Assembly (NCBI GenBank): GCA_022539475.1
Contig: VCMS01000226.1
Location: 44,659 to 108,658, forward strand
Direction: 5' to 3'
DNA: 64,000 nt
Source: Gracilaria domingensis
Lineage: Eukaryota > Rhodophyta > Florideophyceae > Gracilariales > Gracilariaceae
Under the pieces are notes generated by a model that did not search any database, was not told the DNA's origin, and saw nothing but the letters and a program-made list of their open reading frames with translations. This document shows positions 50,383 through 59,869 of the stretch, piece by piece (position 1 is the first letter of the stretch; every line of letters begins with the position of its first letter). Position numbers and translations under genes: made by a program.

Positions 50383-51888
50383 ATGGAGGTATATAAGGAA
50401 GTCTCCCAAGACGGGTCTGCCGAGAACTGTTCGGAGCCACCAACACCTCCGGTGTCAGTAGCGAACCTCGTCATCTCGAGCCCTCCCGCGATGTCCAACG
50501 CACCGAACGGCCCTCCGTCCTCGACGGCACGCATGCAAGTATCGAACCCGCCGTTCCGGTCTGTTCCTCTCCCGCAGTCGGCGGCTGCCTCCCAGCCGGG
50601 TTCTTCCGGACAAGATCACGCTCCAGCTCAGGCTGGTCCCGCGCCCGTGTGGGATTGGTTCAACGCCGAGATGCCAGCTACGCTGGGTGGATGGCCTACC
50701 GCAGGCGCGTTACGCATCCGGGATCCGCACCGGCACAGTTTCCTTTTTGCCCAGGCTCCCTGGTTTGACGCCGAAGCCGTTCGGGATACAGAGCTCGTCG
50801 ACTCGTACGCTGTCGACGGTCAACTCCCTGGTGGGCTTCCTGCTGACGTTACCCGTTCATGGGACTGGATCGCCCGCGTTGCGGTTATACCGAGCTGCCT
50901 GTTTGTAGGTCGAAACGAGACGAGACAATTCGCTCGCAATGAGATGGCCCGCATTGGGTACGCGCGACACTTCCGAGCTCCGAACGAACATCCGGTGCCG
51001 GCACAGTACCAGTACGATGTGGCACGTTACCGAACTTTCGGCGAGGTCGGCTACGGCGACCATCTAGCCAACGCGTTGGACGAAATTGACCGATATTCGG
51101 ATACCGTTCAGCCGCAGCAGGAGTTGATCCTGTGGGCGCGGCCGATCCTTCGCGCCGAGTTCCGGTTCCTTCGCCGTCCCGGACGGTCTCAATTTCATGA
51201 AGGCCTCCGCTTCGAGAGGAAATGGCGCTCCCGCTTCGGGGTACTGGTGCCGTACCAGTGCACGGAGGTGGAACGCATTGCGCGTCACTCCCATACTGGG
51301 CGATACCTGCCGCTGCCGTCATTCTGGCCTGCGGTCGAAGTCCCACGAGGGTGTCACGTAGAGCTACCGCCCTGCCTAACTTACATAGGCTCGTACTTCA
51401 TGAATGATCCGCCTCGCGGCCTGTGGAGCATCCTGGCAACAGAATGGACCGTCCGCGTTGCGGCTTTCCTCCTCATCGAGGCATATGACTCGTACCGAGT
51501 TTGGTTCATCCCGGAACTCATCCGGCAAGCGATCCGAGCGTTGGATCTCTCCGAAGTGCTCGGCTCGGTCCGCAATGCGCGCGAAGCCACCGCGTTGGTG
51601 GACGTCATTGACCAGATTGACTGGAATGAGGTGCCTACTAGTCAGGTTTCCGACGGGGTCCGTCGGCAGTCGGACCGTTCTCCCGGACGGAACGTCAACG
51701 CCGGCGACTTCGTATACTTTGACCCATGGATTTGGGAGGTAATTGGTCCCGCTGAGGCGGCTGGTCGCCGCCGAGAGGAGCGATATATCCCGGAAGGGCA
51801 CCCGCGTGGGTTCGTATACGTCGACGATGACGGTCGTCTGTGTTCTGCAAAGTGGAATATACTCTGTTCGCTTTGGAAACTAAGATAG
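50383..51888 (+). CDS. Second copy of the chromovirus antisense ORF, 3' truncated
   Basis: 501 codons from an ATG 54 bp inside the LTR, the same arrangement as at 34614. Shared with the 644-codon ORF in the same order: FRSVPLPQ, SWDW, RPILRAEFR, RYLPLPSFW, GCHVELPPCLTYIGSYF, GLWSILATEW, EAYDSYRVWFIP, AIRALDL, VDVIDQIDWNEVP, FVYFDPW and HPRGFVY. Many other positions differ, so it represents another lineage of the family. Similarity stops near 51835; the last 17 codons (RLCSAKWNILCSLWKLR) are unrelated and mark the truncation. Unknown function, as for the first copy. Confidence 0.72.
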   Translation: MEVYKEVSQDGSAENCSEPPTPPVSVANLVISSPPAMSNAPNGPPSSTARMQVSNPPFRSVPLPQSAAASQPGSSGQDHAPAQAGPAPVWDWFNAEMPATLGGWPTAGALRIRDPHRHSFLFAQAPWFDAEAVRDTELVDSYAVDGQLPGGLPADVTRSWDWIARVAVIPSCLFVGRNETRQFARNEMARIGYARHFRAPNEHPVPAQYQYDVARYRTFGEVGYGDHLANALDEIDRYSDTVQPQQELILWARPILRAEFRFLRRPGRSQFHEGLRFERKWRSRFGVLVPYQCTEVERIARHSHTGRYLPLPSFWPAVEVPRGCHVELPPCLTYIGSYFMNDPPRGLWSILATEWTVRVAAFLLIEAYDSYRVWFIPELIRQAIRALDLSEVLGSVRNAREATALVDVIDQIDWNEVPTSQVSDGVRRQSDRSPGRNVNAGDFVYFDPWIWEVIGPAEAAGRRREERYIPEGHPRGFVYVDDDGRLCSAKWNILCSLWKLR

Positions 51889-52299
51889 TTTTGGGGCTAT
51901 TTGGGGCGCGCGAGGGGGTAGCAGAGGCTGGCACTCAAAAAATTAAGAAATTTTGGAATATTAAATTCCATTTCGCGCAGTTTAGTTCTTGGGTCCCCTA
52001 GTTTTTATAGAGGTTCTACTTCGCTGCACCACCCCATTCACTCTTTTCCGCGACCCTCTCTCAAAACTGCATTCGTGCTAGTTTGCGTTTCCATTTTTTT
52101 TTGTTGCAATGCCAATCGCAACTCATCCCACCTCAATCATCCAATCAGTTCTTCCCAGTCCACACCACCCCCGCTATTTACCCATTTCTCGCCCATCACG
52201 CGTTCGCATCCTCTCTCTCCGTCTCCGCAAACGTCATTTTGTAGAAGTCAGGTGGACAACCCTCCCCCTTCTCGTATACCCGCCTCGCCCAAAACGGCT
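51889..52299. other. Spacer, 3' side of the hypothetical minus-strand gene
   Basis: AT-rich start (51940-51970), then CT-rich sequence. No gene recognised; it contains the breakpoint of the truncated chromovirus at its left. Confidence 0.4.
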
Positions 52300-53229
52300 T
52301 CACATCCCTCCCATCCTTCTCTCCTCCTGTCCCCTCAGAATCCCCTTCGCAGTCCGCGCTACCTCCGCCGCACTCCTAAACCCAGTCACCACCGGAGCTC
52401 CGACTCCCTCCCGCGGCACCTCCTCCACCACCTTCTTCATCTCCTTACGCCTATTCTTCAGACGGCTCTTCCCATCCCCAACCCCACTACCCTTTGTCTT
52501 CGGTGTCACAGGAGACCCCTTCTGCACCGCCACCCTTCCCACACTTCCCTTCTCCGTCTTTCCCTCCACACCTCCTTTCACCGTCTCCTCTTCCACCAAT
52601 CTTTGCCTCTTGCCCAGCTCCTTCACCTCCTTCTCCAGCACGTCCAACCTCTCGTTCAGAACCCTATTCTCTTCCCGCAACTCTCCAACCTCCCTTCCCG
52701 CACACTCCACTATCCCATACACATGATTTCTCATCTCCACTCCCAATACCGACAACGAATTCCGCAGGCTCGAAATCGCCTCAACCGAAACACCACTACC
52801 ACCCCCACGCAGCACCACACCGCCCATTTCCGTTACAATCTCCACAATTCCATCGTCCAGTTGCTCCTTCATCACCAACCTCAACATCCCCACTCTCGCC
52901 TTCATCTCCCCCACAAACCGCATCTCCCTGTCACCCTCTCCGCCCCTACTCTCTATCTGGTCTCCAACCTCTAACTGACTCAGATGCACCGCACCCCTTC
53001 TTTCCATTGTGACCCCCTCCACCTCCAATTCTACACCCTTCTCCACCTCATCACCATCCCCTCTCCTCGCCTCACACTTCTTTCCTTCATCAGCCACTTC
53101 ATTCTTCTGCGACATCCGACCAGCCACCGTAATCACGTCCTCTTCCCGCTTTGGTGACTGTGTCTGCGGTACCTCCTCCACCTCCAACAGCGCCAACAGC
53201 TCCTCATCCTTCACGTATCTGTTCGACAT
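52300..53229 (-). CDS. Hypothetical charged coiled-coil protein, 309 residues
   Basis: Starts at the ATG at 53229; the frame is open upstream without support. Very rich in Glu, Val, Gly, Lys and Arg. An acidic N-terminus (MSNRYVKDEELLALLEVEEVP) is followed by a Glu/Gly-rich part and then, near residues 185-220, a clear heptad-like stretch (ELREENRVLNERLDVLEKEV) predicting a coiled coil. The C-terminal third is basic (SRLKNRRKEMKKVVEEVP). I recognise no family. The regular coiled coil suggests a real protein; the opposite strand's long Pro/Ser/His frame is its shadow. Confidence 0.5.
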   Translation of the reverse strand: MSNRYVKDEELLALLEVEEVPQTQSPKREEDVITVAGRMSQKNEVADEGKKCEARRGDGDEVEKGVELEVEGVTMERRGAVHLSQLEVGDQIESRGGEGDREMRFVGEMKARVGMLRLVMKEQLDDGIVEIVTEMGGVVLRGGGSGVSVEAISSLRNSLSVLGVEMRNHVYGIVECAGREVGELREENRVLNERLDVLEKEVKELGKRQRLVEEETVKGGVEGKTEKGSVGRVAVQKGSPVTPKTKGSGVGDGKSRLKNRRKEMKKVVEEVPREGVGAPVVTGFRSAAEVARTAKGILRGQEERRMGGM

Positions 53230-53504
53230 CTTCAGAAGAACAAGTAGTAGTTGGATCGAAGTTGCCGCTGCGATACAGTGCAATCGAGCTAAACTGTGCT
53301 GTCCACCCCCACTGTCCAACCACACGGGCTATATCCAGCACCATGATTGCCACTGTTTCCCTCATCCATTTCCCGCCAAAACATCTACTGTACACCTTCG
53401 CACCTTCCACTATTTGAAAGCCACATCTCTGTCTCCTCTTTTGCGCTCACATAATCCCCAACCACCTCGCCTCGACCGGAGATATTTTTCTCTTCCACCA
53501 TAAC

Positions 53505-53826
53505 CCCACTCGATGGTTATAGCAAACCAGGAAGATATTGCCAGTGGAGGCAGCTAGGGACTAGTGATTGTACTTAGAGTTGCTCACCCTCTGTCTCGAC
53601 TGGGGGCATGTTCTTCTTCCGTCACATCCTTTGTGGGTTGTGACAAAAAAAGAATATGTCACCACTCGACACCGGATGGGTAACAATGATAGCACGTAGA
53701 GTAGTTCATCCTCCCTCTCAGCATCCACTGGGGATATATTGATGTTCTCTCACATCCTTGACCGGTTGTGATACAAGAGAAATACATCTCCAATGGAGAC
53801 GGAGAATATAGTCATGATAACACGTA
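53505..53826. repeat. Diverged tandem repeat, unit about 124 bp
   Basis: Units at 53576-53699 and 53700-53826, and a partial one before them, share the order CACATCCTT...GGTTGTGA...AAGA-AT-T...GATA-CACGTA. Identity between units is modest. Confidence 0.6.
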
Positions 53827-53867
53827 AAGGTAACAATGTAATAAACAATAAATTTATGCTACTATCT

Positions 53868-54230
53868 CTAACCAACCTTTCGAAAACCAGCTATGACATG
53901 AGCTCGGTTACTCGAGCCAAAGATGGCAGATCCTGCAACTGAAATGTTTGCATCGGCCTTCACTACTCTTTTCACAGTACTCAGTCCAATACCCCCATCC
54001 ACCTGTATCCCTATTCTTGGGTACAACTCCCTTGCAGGTCGCACCTTATCAAGAACACCCTCCATAAACGCCTGTCCTCCAAACCCTGGCTCCACCGTCA
54101 TCAACAATAACATGTCTACAACTCATTCCTTCATAAGTGCTTCTACGACCTTTATAGACGTATTCGGGCGCAACCCAACTCCATCCTTTTCATTATGGCA
54201 ATCCGAGTGAAGCTATAGAACCCGTTCACG
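53868..54230 (-). pseudogene. Ribulose-phosphate 3-epimerase, C-terminal fragment
   Basis: The minus-strand frame reads DGVGLRPNTSIKVVEALMKE, a TGA stop, then VVDMLLLMTVEPGFGGQAFM, IQVDGGI and VAGSAIFG, the hallmark of ribulose-5-phosphate 3-epimerase (reaction: D-ribulose 5-phosphate to D-xylulose 5-phosphate in the Calvin and pentose phosphate pathways). The catalytic Asp of VDGGI is present. The N-terminal half with the metal-binding His and Asp is absent upstream, and a shift occurs near 54185. It is a partial gene copy, not a functional enzyme. Confidence 0.85.
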
Positions 54231-54585
54231 TCATTTATGAAGCCAAAATGGCTCCTTTCATCCTGTATTCAAGCTCCCCGTAACTCGTACTTTACAACTA
54301 CTTTGCAACTCAGGTTCGAAATCAGTTTCATTCATTGTACACTTTCTACTCTTCCACCTACTTTTCATAAAACATCATCACACTTTGTGGCTTGTCGTCT
54401 CATACAAGCCCTATCATTCATTCAGTACAATCACATATCATACATTTCGCTCACTTTCACAAAGTGAACCATGTTCCCGTTCTGCGCTTCCCAACCGTTT
54501 GTACTTAAGTATCACTCTTTACCCCAGCAGTTCTCCGCCCCATCTTCCATTTTTATCGTCACACAAAAACAATCGAACACTTGCA

Positions 54586-55518
54586 ATGAACTCCGAGTCC
54601 GACATGCCTCCGGCTCCGCCTCCGAGTCCCAGATACTCTGACGTCCCTCAGGCCTCATCTCCCACCCGAAAGACTCGGGCCGTTATTGTTGGAAGGGGAC
54701 GTATAGGTACCATGCTGGCAAACGAAGAAGATACGGTCATTTCCGCACACGAATTCTGCAGCATGGCTGCTACCTCTCATCTTTCTGATGTACCGATACT
54801 AGTTTGCGGAAGAACGAACACCCTGGAGACCGTAATTCAGGCTTGCCCTTATTCGCTCAGAGAGAATCTCGTTTTCTTCCAGAATGGAGACATCATACCA
54901 TTGCTTTCGAAGCTCGGTGTGGACAAATGTTCAAAAGTTGTCCTATACGTTGGTGTCCCCTCAAGAAACGCAGCTCCGCAGGATGGTGTCACTCCTCAAA
55001 GTCCGGATGGTCTCACTGTCGCAACAGGAAAGTGGGCCTCCAACGTTGCAGACAGGTTTAGGTCTATGGGTCTCACTTGCGGGGTTGTCGACGAAGACAC
55101 ATTTCTCGTAAGCTATTATGAGAAGCTCGTGTGGCTATCATCGTTCAACATCGTCGGGGCCTCAAGAAGTTTCATTCCTATGGACGTAGTCGCTACGGAG
55201 TACAGTACGGTTGTGCTCACAATAATGAAAGAGCTGTTGAAGATAGTTTCGCTTAAGACAGGTACTACTTTCAACCTGTAAGAGACCGTTGGGCGATTTC
55301 TTGCATATGGGAAAACTCTCGTTGGCTTTCCTACTTCTTTCTCCGACTTTCAGTTTAGAAACGCGTACTTCTACGACCTTTCCCGCCAAGAAAGAAACAT
55401 CGTAGGCCGTGACCCGGCTCCTTTTCATACGAACTACGTCAACGTTGTTAAGGAAAAGTTATCCCCTCCCCATTCCCCCAGCTTTGAGGTTAGAACACAT
55501 GACTTTTCGGTGTTGTAA
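54586..55518 (+). pseudogene. Ketopantoate reductase-like (PanE/ApbA-type) oxidoreductase with one in-frame stop
   Basis: The ATG at 54586 opens 231 codons up to a TAA at 55279-55281; the same frame continues for 78 more codons to a TAA at 55516-55518, and these codons look like the natural C-terminus (GRFLAYGKTLVGFPTSFSDF, FRNAYFYDLS, DPAPFHTNYV). The N-terminus has a dinucleotide-binding motif VGRGRIG (35-41). ENLVFFQNGD and EKLVWLSSFNIVGA agree with PanE/ApbA-like NAD(P)-dependent reductases. The exact substrate is unknown. The stop may be a recent mutation, a base error, or true termination; note that GTAAGA, a possible splice donor, overlaps it. Confidence 0.6.
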
Positions 55519-56110
55519 ACCTTTTAGAGATAGTCAAACATAAGAGTTGCTTTATCGAAATGACCTGTTCCTATTACATTACTTATATTGTTCGTCCTTC
55601 TGTGGTTCAAATATGCCCTTGAAATCCTACATCCTTTATCACTAATACCTGGCTAAGTTTTTGCTAGATGGAAAAGGGTCATTCCACATCATTAAAGTGC
55701 ACGATACTACTAACAAAACAAGTACAAAATTGTGATATTTCTGAAGAACTAAGCCTTTGCAATACTTGGGTCACCCGTATAAAGTAAAGTAAACCTTTTA
55801 TGGGCTTCAACCCTTAATGGAGGTTGTTTTACTCTTCTTGATTTCTAAGCTCATGTTGAAGATATTCATAGTTTTCTTTACCCACTTGAACCGTACATAT
55901 AATTTATGACTAAATCATCCTTTCTTTACTGCAAATCAATGCAACAGCTTCTCGTCGTAGTAACGTTTTAAAACAGTGCTACAATACCGTATATGGTCGT
56001 TCTTAGACTATTTTTATACTACGAAACACCTTGTGAACATCAATCACATCCTTCTCATTCGTATACCCACACCCATTTGCAAAACGAACCCTTTCGAAAG
56101 CTTTCAAAAC
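55519..56110. other. AT-rich intergenic region with HAD gene promoter
   Basis: No coding sequence supported. TATTTTTATACT near 56008-56019, about 95 bp before the ATG at 56111, could serve as a TATA element for the HAD gene. Confidence 0.4.
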
Positions 56111-56983
56111 ATGTATAACTCAGAAGTTAGAGCCCAAGAAGTAACTCCTCAGCAGCTGGCTAACGAAATATTCGAAAATGGCTACGCCGTGATTAGTGAT
56201 ATTGACGGTACTCTGAAAAGAGCTGGGGAGAACATTCCGGCCGAAACAGTCAAATGCATGAAGTACATCAACGCACGCGTTGGTTTCGGAATTGCTACTG
56301 GGCGAGATATAGAGGATGCCGAGAGTTTCATGGAGCACCTGGGTGGCTACACTTTTGGCATCTCTGGAAACCAAGGCGCACGGGTGAGATTATCCAATGG
56401 TACCGAAATTGATCAGGACCTTGACAGGGAAGGCTACGAAAGATGTGCAGCCGAACTTGAGAGACTTGTACTCTCCTTAAATGAATCGCACGGACTTCAC
56501 GAAGAGCGTCAACAAGCAGTTGTGAGCACTAGAAAAGACAGTGGACTCCCGAACTTCACGTACAATGGACTGTCGAAGTGGAAAACAGAAGTTAACTCCG
56601 GTATTTCAAAAGTGTTGACATACTTTCCGAACCTGGTTGCGTACCCTCAGGATGAAAACTGTGACATAGGGGACATTCGTTTCACGAAAAACACTGGGGC
56701 GCTAGCCTTGGTTGAAAACGACCCCCAGTTCGACACACATTTAATCGTTGCTTTCGGGAATGCTTCCAATGATGGCCCTCTTTATGAAATGGCAACCCTG
56801 GCAGTTCATGTGAAGGGAGACGACCATCCAGCAGGGGTAACATATCTTGTTGATGGGGTGGAGGACGTGCATGAGACCATCAGAAGGGTGGCAGAACTGT
56901 ACGGGTACAGAAAATGCAAGTGTCAATGGTTTAGAAATGCTCTTGGAATTTGTTTCAAGTGCTACGATGCCTGTAATACTTAG
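56111..56983 (+). CDS. HAD-superfamily phosphatase, trehalose-6-phosphatase-like
   Basis: 290 residues from the ATG at 56111. Motif I is SDIDGTL with the nucleophile D30 and acid/base D32; motif II lies at ATGRD (62-66); motif IV is FGNASNDGPLYE with N230/D231. Between them a cap region with ISGNQGARVRL and SGLPNFTYN resembles the C2-type cap of trehalose-6-phosphate and related sugar-phosphate phosphatases. It should remove phosphate from a small sugar phosphate; the exact substrate cannot be read. There is no signal peptide or membrane segment. The last 23 residues are unusual, with five Cys (C269, C271, C281, C284, C288). It lies tail-to-tail with a broken paralogue 59 bp away. Confidence 0.83.
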   Translation: MYNSEVRAQEVTPQQLANEIFENGYAVISDIDGTLKRAGENIPAETVKCMKYINARVGFGIATGRDIEDAESFMEHLGGYTFGISGNQGARVRLSNGTEIDQDLDREGYERCAAELERLVLSLNESHGLHEERQQAVVSTRKDSGLPNFTYNGLSKWKTEVNSGISKVLTYFPNLVAYPQDENCDIGDIRFTKNTGALALVENDPQFDTHLIVAFGNASNDGPLYEMATLAVHVKGDDHPAGVTYLVDGVEDVHETIRRVAELYGYRKCKCQWFRNALGICFKCYDACNT

Positions 56984-57042
56984 CTAGGATATGAGATCTT
57001 AGTAATAAAAGTGTCGTATATATCTCAATACCCTTTTATGAT

Positions 57043-57879
57043 TCATGATTCATGGTGGTTTTTATCGTGCTGCTTTTCCTCGTAGCCGTACAACAGAGCC
57101 ACCAGCATAATTGTCGAATGTACATCCTCCACGCTTTCGAACAGGTTGTGTACTCCACCCGGGATACAATCTTCTTTGACGTGAACGCCGTACACGCCTA
57201 CCTCATGCAACGGCCCGTCGCTCAAAGCACTTCCGAACGTCACGACGTCATCCGTATCAATAAATCTCGGTTCATTATCCACAAGATTTGCTCCTCCGCT
57301 TCCTTTTGTGTATCGCTTGTCCACAATTTCGCAACTTTTATCGCCGGGATAGATAACAAACGCATCCATCTTCTGCAACAGGTCCCAATAGCAGAATCCA
57401 CTTCTTCTCTCACTGCCACAGTTTCTTGTACACGAAATTGGGAAGGCCACTATCACTTCTGGTCTCCACGAACCCCTTCTCATCATCATTCACAATACCA
57501 TGCCTCCTATTCAAATCCCTTGCCAGGAACAGTAGTCCGTCAACAGTGTGGTCAAGGGTGTGATCATTGAATGCACCCTTAATTTCCCTCTCGTCAGAGA
57601 AACGCAGGAAAGCTCCATGATTCGCCGAGACACCAAACTTATAGTCTCCGAGTCCTTCCATTTTCCCCTCCACGTCGCCCACATCACCCCTGTGACAAGT
57701 CCGAAACCAACACGTTCGTCAATGAACTTCATACACTTCACAACTTCTTCTGGAATTGACTCTCCTTCTCTTCTCAACGTTCCATCAACGGAACTTAATA
57801 TACCGTAACCATTGGCATATATGAACTTAGACAAGGTATTGGGTGAAATTTCGGCCAAGTCTCTCTGTTCCTCTGCCAT
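57043..57879 (-). pseudogene. Broken paralogue of the HAD phosphatase
   Basis: Minus strand, from the ATG at 57879 (MAEEQRDLAEIS). Three frames carry successive parts: SSVDGTLRREGESIPEEVVKC; FGVSANHGAFLRF and SDSGLPNFVY; then FGSALSDGPLHE and GGVHNLFESVEDVHSTI. These correspond one by one to the active gene on the left. Two frameshifts separate them, and the nucleophile Asp of motif I reads Ser (SSVDGTL for SDIDGTL). The inverted arrangement points to an inverted duplication followed by decay of this copy. Confidence 0.85.
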
Positions 57880-58086
57880 TTTTCCTGATACAGTTACCAT
57901 ACTGCCACAAGTACCGCATAGACAGCTGTATAGACTTCTCAGTTTCATACTTCTCTTAAAAGCAACCTTAAGTGCAGTTTCAGAAATGTTAGGACGCTAC
58001 ATGTTCAATTGCGAATTGCACAGTCCCAATCAGTTGGCTCTCCTTCAACACTTCTGTCACTTCTGCAGGATCCACGTCTGCCGGCG

Positions 58087-59481
58087 TCACCCCTCAACAT
58101 CTTCAATTAGAATGGCGACCACACTAACTATAGAGTGTATCTTGTCTGCAAACATCATCCTTCGCATGGTACTCGTCGACTCATTGAGGTACGAAGCAAC
58201 ACATAACAATTCCTTCATCCCAATGGGCCTCCCATCTCTTCGTATCAGCAGATTGCAACGCCAAAACCTGGCTAATCGCTTCCACTTCTGTGCACCAGTC
58301 GCTGCCAAATATTGTATAGCTTTCAGACGATGCAAACCATCTACAATGAAGCACTTCTTCCTTAGGCGTCCCTTGTCAGCATCCCTCTCTCCCGTAGTAG
58401 CATCTTGTAAGGCCACCACTGGAGAACCATCGACTGCAATATCCCCGCTCCTCCATACTCTTCACAAGGGCTTCAACGTGGCGTTTACTTACTCCACGGA
58501 GTAAATTGGGCGGAGTGTCCACCAGAGTGATGTTAACAGTAACAACAACCATCCGGTAGTGATTGAGGTTCACCTTTGGTACCTTCTGACGAATTCGTCT
58601 GTACGTCTTGCTCCGAGTAGGTGTCCCTTGTGTTCCAGACCGCTCGCCAGAAACACTTGAACGTGCCATTCTTGCGGACAGAAACAAAACGTCATCGTCC
58701 TGCTGCTCCGCAGTTTCTGGTGCAGTTTGGGGTACAGATGGACCAGCTCCTTGTGCGGATTGCGCATCCGCGTCTGGAAGGGGACCTTTCATGATCTCAT
58801 CTTCCTCCTCTTGCACAGCCGTCCCTGCTGAACCGTCTGTTTCGACGCAGAAGATCCCTTGTGTCGACGGTCTGATTCATTGCAGCAGATGCCCTTTTCG
58901 ACGCAGTGGGCTCCGTAGCGGAGATAGACTTTGTTTGACCTGTCCGCTTCGTAGCTGGGGATGATATTGTCTCCTTAGTCCGCTTCGCAACAGACGATGG
59001 ACCGGCCCGCGGAGGTGCTACTGATGCGCTACCTCTCGGTGTTGATGAACTTCGAATTGGCTCCGTGCGGCTTGTCGGCGTCATCGCTTCACTCATAGCG
59101 CTCACCGTTCGTCGCTTGGAGGCCGGAATGCTGGCTGCACCGGTTCCATCATTTTCTCATCCAAGGAGCGGCCGTCCGGAGATCCTGGATATATTGTGGA
59201 AGATCCAGGCCCTCCGCCCGGTAAGGGTAGAACGTCTGACTGCTTCGACTGATGAGAATATTATGAACCACCACAAGACCTGGGTCCAATTGCTTCCCGT
59301 GCAACTCGCGGCGTAGAACACTTCCAATTCCATGCAACAACGCTTCCCCGACTATCACCTTTCCTTCATTCTCAATATCCATCTGCAGCGAAACCCGCAT
59401 TCCACCTTGCAATAATCGAGTGCTCCGCTGAGTGCGAGGAGTCACGCTTTGCGTACGCTTTCGAACACGAGTTGGCTTCAT
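58087..59481 (-). pseudogene. Frameshifted gene with a ParB-like domain
   Basis: Four minus-strand blocks in successive frames: 59481-59149 (starts MKPTRVRKRTQ; contains VIVGEALLHGIGSVLRRELHGK), 59105-58797 (Ser/Thr/Arg-rich), 58816-58376 (acidic linker, then VTVNITLVDTPPNLLRGVSKRHVEALVKSMEERG) and 58419-58087 (KKCFIVDGLHRLKAIQYL). The last two read together like a ParB N-terminal-like (sulfiredoxin-fold) domain: substrate-binding LxRxxS, a helix and the xVDGxHRLxA motif. In bacteria ParB acts in DNA partition as a CTPase; eukaryotic relatives are poorly known. Three breaks suggest a pseudogene, unless short introns or base errors explain them. Confidence 0.48.
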
Positions 59482-59869
59482 GTTGAACAGCTATTGCAGT
59501 GAAAGGTGTATATCAACAATACGCTCGCTCTGGACGATACAAGAACGGATGCGAGCCTTTTAAATGGCGACTTACGCTGGGCACCCCCGCTTTCGGCAGC
59601 TCCTCCCAGCGCACTGCCAGTCTCGTCCGTGTCCTGTCCGTGGCCGCTCGCACGCTGATTGTACGCTTTAGAGTCGTGGAGTTCACGCAATGATGACTCA
59701 CGTGAGCAATGGTCGCGCTGTCTAATCGTGATCTTCAAATGCTTTGCATAGTAGTCAAGAGTACACTCATTCACTTCCATGTAGAGCCTACTCCCGCAAA
59801 TACACGTGGACAGCGGCGCCAACGTACCGGCGGCCGGGTGTACCGAAATCACTGCGGGGCGGCGTGTTT

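Noticed and set aside
52075-52974. A 299-codon plus-strand Pro/Ser/His-rich ORF
   Set aside because: It is the reverse shadow of the charged coiled-coil frame; CT-rich sequence read forward gives Pro/Ser/His/Leu runs.
57812-58504. A 230-codon plus-strand ORF opposite the ParB-like blocks
   Set aside because: It is the antisense shadow of the minus-strand gene; no recognisable motif.
59478-59852. A 124-codon minus-strand ORF upstream of the ParB-like gene
   Set aside because: The composition is random and it has no family match; it lies in the likely promoter of the ParB-like gene.
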